Both the position numbers and the translations under genes were made by a program. From Actinomycetota bacterium (GTDB lineage: Bacteria > Actinomycetota > Thermoleophilia > Solirubrobacterales > 70-9): 9,682 nucleotides of DNA. Below the pieces are notes generated by a model. It saw nothing but the letters and a program-made list of their open reading frames with translations. It did not search any database and was not told the origin of the DNA. The stretch lies in the NCBI GenBank assembly GCA_005884305.1, contig VAYL01000147.1, positions 667 to 10,348 of the forward strand, written 5' to 3'. Shown here piece by piece: positions 4,702-9,682 of the stretch. Position 1 is the stretch's first letter; the number at the start of each line of letters is the position of its first letter.

Positions 4702-5724
4702 ATGAACGACGACACTCCACCCATCAACAACCCCGAGCCACCCGACCAAGAGGAACCCACGGCTCCGACCGAGGTCCAGGAGCCTGAAGCGGCGCCGAAG
4801 CGGCTTACGCGGTCCGTGAGTGACCGGATGATCGCCGGTGTGGCCGGCGGTCTCGGCCGCTACTTCGGCGTCGATCCGGTGATGTTTCGGATCGGCTTCG
4901 TGGTCTCCCTGTTCTTCGGCGGTCTCGGTGTGGTCGCCTACGGACTGCTCTGGCTCTTCGTCCCCACGGACGGAGAGCCAGATCGGGGCGAGCGCGCGGG
5001 CGGTCGGCTGCGGCGGCTGGGGATCTGGCGCGGACTGGGGCTCGTGCTCTTGGCGCTTATCGTCCTAGGCGCGTCGTTGGTGCTGGCCAGCATCGCCGCC
5101 TTCGGCGTTGCGGTTGGCTGGGGCATCCCCGTCGCGGCGACGATCGTCGTGCTGGGCATCGTGCTCGTGGCGCTCTCGTTCCGCGGGGGCGTGCGCTGGC
5201 TGATCGCGCCGGTCGTGGCGCTCGCGGTCGGGGCTGGAGTCGCGGCGGCCACCGACCTGAACTTTCGAGGCGGGATCGGCAATCGCGACTACCAGCCGCG
5301 CTCGGCAAAGGCGATCCCGGCCGACGGCTACAAGCTCGGCATCGGGCGCCTGGTGGTCGACCTCCGCGACCTGAACTGGCAGAAGCAGAAGGTCGTCCAT
5401 CTGGACACCCGGCTCGGCGCCGGCCAGTCCAACGTCTTCGTCCCGGCAAACGTCTGCGTCGTCGGCTCGACCCATGTCGGCGCCGGCGAGAGCGAGGTCG
5501 TGGGGCAGCTGAACCAGGGGTTCAGCGTCGACGAATCGCCGGGCTCGGCCACGCCGACCGCCACGCCGCGGCTGGTCCTCGACGCGGAGGTCCAGACCGG
5601 GCAGCTCCGAGTGATCAACAGCAACCACGCCAGCGTGGACAACCCCGGCTACGGGCCGGGCCCGTTCCACCAGGACACGGCGCCGCTGCGCGCGGCGGAG
5701 GCGAGGGCGTGCAAGGCCGGCTGA
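4702..5724 (+). CDS. PspC-domain membrane protein with LiaF-like C-terminal domain
   Basis: A 340-residue integral membrane protein. Residues 1-32 are a Pro/Glu-rich cytoplasmic tail. Residues 33-90 are a canonical PspC domain (KRLTRSVSDRMIAGVAGGLG, YFGVDPVMFRIGF, then LLWLFVPTD). Hydrophobic segments are at about 62-88, 110-134, 137-160 and 165-184. Residues 205-312 are a soluble strand-rich domain (YKLGIGRLVVDLRDL, HLDTRLGAGQSNVFVP, HVGAGESEVVG, QTGQLRVINSNHA), resembling the LiaF C-terminal/cell-wall-active-antibiotic-response domain. In LiaFSR systems LiaF is the membrane-bound inhibitor of the kinase under envelope stress. Together with the two overlapping downstream genes this suggests the same job here: holding the kinase inactive until envelope damage. 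The sensing role is inference. The stop overlaps the kinase GTG by 16 nt. The only cysteines are 252 and 337. Confidence 0.88.
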   Translation: MNDDTPPINNPEPPDQEEPTAPTEVQEPEAAPKRLTRSVSDRMIAGVAGGLGRYFGVDPVMFRIGFVVSLFFGGLGVVAYGLLWLFVPTDGEPDRGERAGGRLRRLGIWRGLGLVLLALIVLGASLVLASIAAFGVAVGWGIPVAATIVVLGIVLVALSFRGGVRWLIAPVVALAVGAGVAAATDLNFRGGIGNRDYQPRSAKAIPADGYKLGIGRLVVDLRDLNWQKQKVVHLDTRLGAGQSNVFVPANVCVVGSTHVGAGESEVVGQLNQGFSVDESPGSATPTATPRLVLDAEVQTGQLRVINSNHASVDNPGYGPGPFHQDTAPLRAAEARACKAG

Positions 5725-6749
5725 GACCGGATCGCGTCTCGCTCGCGTCGGGGGCGGCGGTCGCCGCCCTCGGCGCGCTCGTTCTCCTTGACTCGGCGGG
5801 CGTGGTCGATCTCTCGCTCTGGTTCATGGCCGCGATCCTGGCCGCCTTCGGAGTCGCCCTACTGTGGGGGGTGCGCTCTCGCGCCGTGGCGCCTCCCGTG
5901 TCCGCGCCTCTCAAGCGTCCCGCGCCCGCCGTGCCGGCGCCGGCCGCGCGGCGCTCCAGCTTCGCCCAGCTCTACAGCGGAGTCTTCGGCGTATGCCTCG
6001 TCATCGGCGCTGCGCTGCTCTTCCTCTCATCCAACAACGTGTTGAGCGGAGTCCGCGACGCGGCGCTCACCACGGTGGTGGTGGTCGTGGCGATCGGGCT
6101 GATCGGTGCGCCCTTCCTCTGGCGGCTCGCGCGAAACCTCGCCGCTGAGCGCGCCGAGCGGATCCGCTCTCAGGAGCGCGCCGACCTCGCCGCCCACCTC
6201 CACGACTCGGTGCTCCAGACGCTCACCTTGATGCAAAAGCGCGCCGACGATCCCCGCGAGGTCGCGGCCCTGGCGCGGCGTCAGGAGCGCGAGCTTCGCG
6301 ACTGGCTCGCCGCGAACGGACGGCGTGGCGAGGGCGCAAGCTTCGCCTCTGAGCTTCGCTCCGCCGCCGAGGCCGTCGAGGACGACCACCGCGTGGCGAT
6401 CGAGATCGTCACCGTCGGCGACTGCGAGCTCGACGCTCGCGCCGATGCGGTGCTGGGCGCTGCCCGCGAGGCGTTCACCAACGCGGCCAAGCACGCCGCC
6501 GAGCCAGGTCCGATCCGCGTCTACACGGAGGTCAAGCCGGAATCGATCGAGGTGTTCGTACGCGACCGCGGGCCGGGCTTTGACCTCGCCGCCGTGCCGG
6601 CCGACCGTCGCGGCGTCCGCGAGTCGATCATGGGCCGGATGGAGAGGGCGGGCGGCGGAGCCGAGGTTCGCGCGATCCCCGGCGGCGGAACCGAGGTTGC
6701 GCTGAGGATCGCGCGGACCTCAACCACGCGAGAGGATGGCCCTCGATGA
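5709..6749 (+). CDS. NarL-type (HisKA_3-like) membrane sensor histidine kinase, LiaS-like
   Basis: A 346-residue kinase with four hydrophobic segments (about 12-30, 37-54, 90-108, 118-139) and no extracytoplasmic sensor domain, consistent with an intramembrane-sensing kinase. A Pro/Ala-rich linker (61-82) separates the two pairs. The dimerisation helix carries the phospho-acceptor in AAHLHDSVLQTLTLMQ, most likely His165 of the His-Asp pair. The ATPase domain shows an N-box (EAFTNAAKHA, Asn258), a DRGPGFD box (286-292), GVRESIMGRM (302-311) and GGGTEVALRI. This fits HPK7-type kinases that pair with LuxR-type regulators. Start: GTG at 5709, with GGAGG (5697-5701) 7 nt upstream; it overlaps the PspC-like gene by 16 nt in another frame. 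The last four bases are shared with the regulator gene (ATGA). It should autophosphorylate and pass the phosphate to the response regulator encoded next. Confidence 0.92.
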   Translation: MQGRLRPDRVSLASGAAVAALGALVLLDSAGVVDLSLWFMAAILAAFGVALLWGVRSRAVAPPVSAPLKRPAPAVPAPAARRSSFAQLYSGVFGVCLVIGAALLFLSSNNVLSGVRDAALTTVVVVVAIGLIGAPFLWRLARNLAAERAERIRSQERADLAAHLHDSVLQTLTLMQKRADDPREVAALARRQERELRDWLAANGRRGEGASFASELRSAAEAVEDDHRVAIEIVTVGDCELDARADAVLGAAREAFTNAAKHAAEPGPIRVYTEVKPESIEVFVRDRGPGFDLAAVPADRRGVRESIMGRMERAGGGAEVRAIPGGGTEVALRIARTSTTREDGPR

Positions 6750-7396
6750 GCGGCCCTCGACCCAGTGTCGTCATCGTCGACGACCACGCGCTGTTTCGCG
6801 CCGGCGTGCGCTCCGAGCTCGAGGACCTGGTCGACGTCCGCGCCGACGCCGGCAGCGTTGAGGAGGCGGTCGCGACGATCCTCCGCGAGCGGCCCGACGT
6901 GGTCCTGCTCGACGTCAACATGCCGGGCGGCGGCGGGGTTGAGGTGATCCGCAAGGTCGCGGTGGAGCTCCCGGTGCAGCGCTTCCTCGGGCTCTCGGTC
7001 TCCGACGCCGCCGAGGACGTGATCGCGCTGATCCGCGCCGGCGCTCGGGGCTACGTGACGAAGTCGATCTCCGGCCCCGAGCTGGCCGAGGCGATCGAGC
7101 GGGTCCGCGAGGGCGACGCGGTCTTTTCACCGCGCCTTGCGGGCTTCGTGCTCGACGCCTTCCAGGGCGAGATCCCGGAGGCCGAGGTCGACCCCGAGCT
7201 CGACCTGCTGACGATGCGCGAGCGCGAGGTCCTGCGCCTCATCGCCCGCGGCTACCTCTACAAGGAGATCGGCCTCGAACTGAGCATCTCGCCGAAGACG
7301 GTCGAGGCTCACGTGAGCTCAGTTCTGAGAAAGCTGCAGCTCTCGAACCGCCACGAGCTGGGCCGCTGGGCGGTGGAGCGCCGCCTGGTCGACTGA
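6746..7396 (+). CDS. NarL/LuxR-type response regulator, LiaR-like
   Basis: A 216-residue DNA-binding response regulator. The receiver domain (6-125) has the acidic pair Asp12-Asp13 (IVDDHALFRAGV), phospho-acceptor Asp56 (VVLLDVNMPGG), Ser84 in the Thr/Ser switch position and Lys106 (GYVTKSISG). A linker of about 25 residues rich in Glu and Asp (137-152) leads to the LuxR-type helix-turn-helix (LTMREREVLRLIARGYLYKE, ISPKTVEAHVSSVLRKL, 154-197). All phosphorylation residues are present, so it should be active. Its ATG overlaps the kinase stop, with AGAGGA (6731-6736) 9 nt upstream. It is the last gene of the operon; 17 nt later the convergent membrane-protein gene ends on the other strand, with no clear terminator in the gap. 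The likely targets are its own operon and envelope-stress genes, by analogy with LiaR. Confidence 0.94.
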   Translation: MSGPRPSVVIVDDHALFRAGVRSELEDLVDVRADAGSVEEAVATILRERPDVVLLDVNMPGGGGVEVIRKVAVELPVQRFLGLSVSDAAEDVIALIRAGARGYVTKSISGPELAEAIERVREGDAVFSPRLAGFVLDAFQGEIPEAEVDPELDLLTMREREVLRLIARGYLYKEIGLELSISPKTVEAHVSSVLRKLQLSNRHELGRWAVERRLVD

Positions 7397-7413
7397 GATC
7401 GGGCGTGCAATCG

Positions 7414-8040
7414 TCAGCCGTGCCACGAGTTCATGTCGGACAGGAGCGAAAGGGCCAATGCGACGCCGCCGCCTACCGAGGCCGCAACTAGCATTGCCCG
7501 CAAGCCGGCGCCGGGCACGGCCTGGCGCCTTGCAGCGCCCCAGTCGGCCCGCAGCGAGTGCACTACTCGCGGGAGGTAAACGAGGAGATGGACTCCGAAC
7601 ACCACCAGCCAAACGATGAAGCTGACCTTGTGGATCTCTAGCAGCGTCCCGTCCTTGTGCCCCGCAGCGAGTAGGAGCACGCCGGTTGCGAGCACCGCGA
7701 TGGTGGTCACGGTCAGCACGGGCGCCATGACCCGCAATGGCAGTAGGGGCGGCCCCTTCGCCCGGTAGGTGTCCGAGCGCGTGTAGTAGCGGACGAACCG
7801 ATAGCCGGTGCTCGCCAGCTTCAGCAGCACAGGCGGAATGAGCGCCATGCCGATGAACATGTGCACGATTCCGAGGCCATTCATATGGATGACGGTGACT
7901 CCCTCCGCCATCAGGAGGGCGACGATAAGGGCCGCGGTGGCGCTCGTCAGGATCTCGTTGCCCTCGATCCCGGACGCTACGTCGCCGCGATGTTCGGCCC
8001 AGACGAGTGAGCGCACCCGGCTTGTGTTCCGCGATCGCAT
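7414..8040 (-). CDS. Multi-pass membrane protein, possibly cytochrome b-like
   Basis: A 208-residue membrane protein with about five helices (31-51, 57-77, 103-126, 137-158, 181-200). Conserved-looking features are EHRGDVASGIEGNEILTSAT before helix 1, HMFIGMALIPPVLLKLASTG (60-79), then YRFVRYYTRSDTYRAKGPP and LEIHKVSFIVWLVVFGVHLL (135-153). His137 and His151 lie on one helix 14 residues apart, the spacing of haem ligands in cytochrome b helices, and His60 and His52 lie near helices 1-2. This suggests a cytochrome b561-like or ferric-reductase-like electron carrier, but haem binding is inference and the family is usually annotated as hypothetical. The ATG at 8040 follows the stop of the Kelch/NHL gene by 9 nt with no visible Shine-Dalgarno, so translation is likely coupled. 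The gene converges on the response-regulator gene with a 17-bp gap. Confidence 0.75.
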   Translation of the reverse strand: MRSRNTSRVRSLVWAEHRGDVASGIEGNEILTSATAALIVALLMAEGVTVIHMNGLGIVHMFIGMALIPPVLLKLASTGYRFVRYYTRSDTYRAKGPPLLPLRVMAPVLTVTTIAVLATGVLLLAAGHKDGTLLEIHKVSFIVWLVVFGVHLLVYLPRVVHSLRADWGAARRQAVPGAGLRAMLVAASVGGGVALALSLLSDMNSWHG

Positions 8041-8049
8041 GCGTTGTCG

Positions 8050-9682
8050 CTAGCCGGTGTACGGGTGGGTCGGCGTGCGTCCGCCGGGCGCGAGCAGATC
8101 GAACCCATCGGGCGTGACCAGGTGATTCGGTCCGGTGCCCGGCGAGTCGGTCCTTCCGTACTGCCAGACGATGCGCCTCGTGTGCGGGTTGATGATCACG
8201 ACGCGGTCGCGGTAATCGTCGTTGGTCGCGATGAACCCGTTCGGAAGCTGCTCGGCGAGGCTCGGATGGTCGAGCATCCCGCGCCCGGAGCTCGGGTGGT
8301 AGGCCCACAGGATCTCGCCGCTGCGGTTGAACTCGTAGATGCCGCCCGGGCGAGAGTAGTCGGCGACGAGGTAGCGGTCGGGGCCGATCTGCTGCGGGTC
8401 GGACGGATATGCGATGGGAAGGTGCGTGCTCCAGACCAGTTTGCCCTCGCGCGTCAGCTCGTCGATGTACGAGCCATTGACCTCGGACACCAGGAGGTTT
8501 CCGTCTCGGAGCGGCGTATCCCCGTTGGGCGATGCCAGCGCGTGCGGCGGATCGTGGGTGCAGTTGTCCGGCGTTCCAATCTGCTGCAGGCGAGACTGCG
8601 CGCGGATGAGGAGAACCCGGCAGTTCTGCGCGTCGGCGACGGTGACGGTGCCGTCCTTCAAGAGGTATGCGTCGTCGGGCTCGTGCAGGTAGCCAGGAGT
8701 CGAGCCGATGACACCGGGATGGCCGTAGGCCCAGGTGACCTTGCCCGAGGGGAACGCAAGCTGCACGATGCGCTCGTTTTCCTCCTCGTTGGAGATGATG
8801 CCCGTGCCGCTGTGCGTGAAGAAGGCGTCGTCGGGAAAGTAGAAGCCGCCGGGCGGCGGCGGGCGGCCCGGGGCGGGGTAGCGCCACAGGACGTGCTTCC
8901 GTGGATTGACGAGAAGCAGGCGGTTGTTCCCGCGGTCGGCGATCAGGAGGCGCCCGGTGAATGGTTGGTCCTGTCCGGTGGTCTGCGATGTCGCGTCGCT
9001 TGTGGAGCCGCTTGGAGCCGGCGCGCTGCGGGTCCTGACTCGGACGACGGAGGAGAGCGGTGAACCGTCGCTTCCCGTGCCGCCGATCAGATACGCCGAC
9101 GGACCCACCGGTGCGACCGCAGCGTTGGAGACCGGAATCGGCAGCCTTCCAGCCGCACCAACCGCCTGCGTCGACGGGTCAAACGAGACGATCTGGTCGG
9201 TGGCCGATCCGTTGAGCGCGCCTCCCAGCACGTAGATGCCGCCCGCGAGCGTCGCCGCGGTGGCATGGTCGAGGGAGTGGGGGAGGTGGCCCACCACGCG
9301 GGCGGCTCCAGAACTTGGAACCACCTCCTGGATCGCGGACGTAGCCTGACCGTCGGCCGTTTCGCCCCCGAACAGGTAAAGGTCAGCGCCGCTCACGGCG
9401 ATAGCCGGATAACGGACGGGCACGGGGAGGCGCGCGACGGTGGTGAAGCTACGGCCATCCGTGGTCTCCAGAACGACGGGGTCGGGATTGCTGCCGTCAT
9501 ATCCACCCAGCACGTACGTCCGATTTCCGATCGTCGCCGCAACGAGATCGGAGCGGGGCTTCGGCAGGCGCCCGACGCTCCGTGCGGCTCCGTCCGGTGA
9601 GATTGACTCGACGGAGTCCGTGCTGGCAGTCGAGCCCCCACCTAACACGAGCATCCCGTCGCCATTTGAGGCCGCGGCGAGA
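8050..9682 (-). CDS. Kelch plus NHL/ASST-like double beta-propeller protein, 5' end beyond right edge
   Basis: The minus-strand frame is open to the right edge; 543 residues are visible and the N-terminus (probably a signal peptide and first Kelch blade) is missing. An internal ATG at 9654 lies within a Kelch blade and is unlikely to be the start. Numbering from that Met: residues 1-208 hold five Kelch Gly-Gly motifs (LVLGGG, YVLGGYDG, YLFGGE, YVLGGALN, YLIGGTG) spaced about 45 residues apart. Residues 209-233 are a Ser/Thr/Gln linker. Residues 234-530 are a second propeller with NHL or arylsulfotransferase-like blades: RLLIADRGNNRLLLVN, HVLWRYP, GKVTWAYG, TVTVADAQNCRVLL, EGKLVWST, GEILWAYHP and RRIVWQYG. 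Its two cysteines (NCRVLL and DNCTHDPP) may form a disulphide. No ASST catalytic histidine was identified. Probably extracytoplasmic and structural or ligand-binding. The downstream membrane protein may be its anchor or electron partner. Confidence 0.85.
   Translation of the reverse strand, partial: LAAASNGDGMLVLGGGSTASTDSVESISPDGAARSVGRLPKPRSDLVAATIGNRTYVLGGYDGSNPDPVVLETTDGRSFTTVARLPVPVRYPAIAVSGADLYLFGGETADGQATSAIQEVVPSSGAARVVGHLPHSLDHATAATLAGGIYVLGGALNGSATDQIVSFDPSTQAVGAAGRLPIPVSNAAVAPVGPSAYLIGGTGSDGSPLSSVVRVRTRSAPAPSGSTSDATSQTTGQDQPFTGRLLIADRGNNRLLLVNPRKHVLWRYPAPGRPPPPGGFYFPDDAFFTHSGTGIISNEEENERIVQLAFPSGKVTWAYGHPGVIGSTPGYLHEPDDAYLLKDGTVTVADAQNCRVLLIRAQSRLQQIGTPDNCTHDPPHALASPNGDTPLRDGNLLVSEVNGSYIDELTREGKLVWSTHLPIAYPSDPQQIGPDRYLVADYSRPGGIYEFNRSGEILWAYHPSSGRGMLDHPSLAEQLPNGFIATNDDYRDRVVIINPHTRRIVWQYGRTDSPGTGPNHLVTPDGFDLLAPGGRTPTHPYTG

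Noticed and set aside
7319..9063. Long frames at 7319-8887 (minus) and 8044-9063 (plus) over the membrane and Kelch/NHL genes
   Set aside because: They are shadows of the real minus-strand genes; translations are rich in Arg, His and Pro without recognisable domains.
1..9682. CRISPR arrays, insertion sequences, phage genes, toxin-antitoxin or defence systems
   Set aside because: No direct-repeat array, transposase, integrase, nuclease or recognisable defence domain is seen on either strand; the only clear short tandem repeat is the ArsR operator pair.

Overview
The window is high-GC bacterial DNA with dense, tightly packed genes and few intergenic gaps. Gene content and style suggest an actinobacterium, most likely a Thermoleophilia/Solirubrobacterales-type soil organism. 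Reasons: TetR and ArsR families of actinobacterial type, a PspC-containing three-component system, a secreted PQQ-type propeller ending in a four-cysteine tail of a kind I associate with that lineage, and a Kelch/NHL-like double propeller next to a multi-pass membrane protein. This placement is recognition from memory and was not tested by any search. No rRNA, tRNA, CRISPR array, insertion sequence or integrase is visible. No gene-free stretch exceeds about 150 bases.

Layout. (1) 1-1821, minus strand: a fragment resembling DUF2294/MpsC running off the left edge; a 99-residue, very basic protein with a Rho_N/SAP-like tail, followed by a hairpin terminator; a SnoaL/NTF2-like small protein; and the LmrA/YxaF-like TetR regulator that probably heads its operon. 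(2) 1846-3720, plus strand: a secreted PQQ-type propeller of the polyvinyl-alcohol-dehydrogenase kind, divergent from the TetR gene with only 24 bp between start codons and an 18-bp imperfect palindrome at the junction. (3) 3745-4590, plus strand: two tandem near-identical 16-bp palindromes, an ArsR-family regulator whose GTG start lies inside the second palindrome, a translationally coupled SRPBCC/AHSA1-like protein, and a hairpin terminator. (4) 4702-7396, plus strand: a three-gene overlapping operon of a PspC/LiaF-like membrane protein, a NarL-type histidine kinase and a LuxR-type response regulator, reading as a LiaFSR-like envelope-stress system. (5) 7414-9682, minus strand and convergent with the operon: a Kelch plus NHL/ASST-like double-propeller protein (5' end beyond the right edge), followed after 9 bp by a membrane protein with histidines in its helices, possibly a cytochrome b-like partner.

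How the genes fit together: every transcription unit pairs a regulator or sensor with a small effector or an envelope protein. The best-supported functional unit is the PspC-kinase-regulator operon. The clearest regulatory DNA is the tandem palindrome in front of the ArsR gene. I do not see a defence system, a biosynthetic cluster or a clearly new multi-gene machine. The most unusual items are the start-overlapping tandem operators, the four-cysteine tail on the PQQ propeller, and the double propeller beside the histidine-bearing membrane protein.
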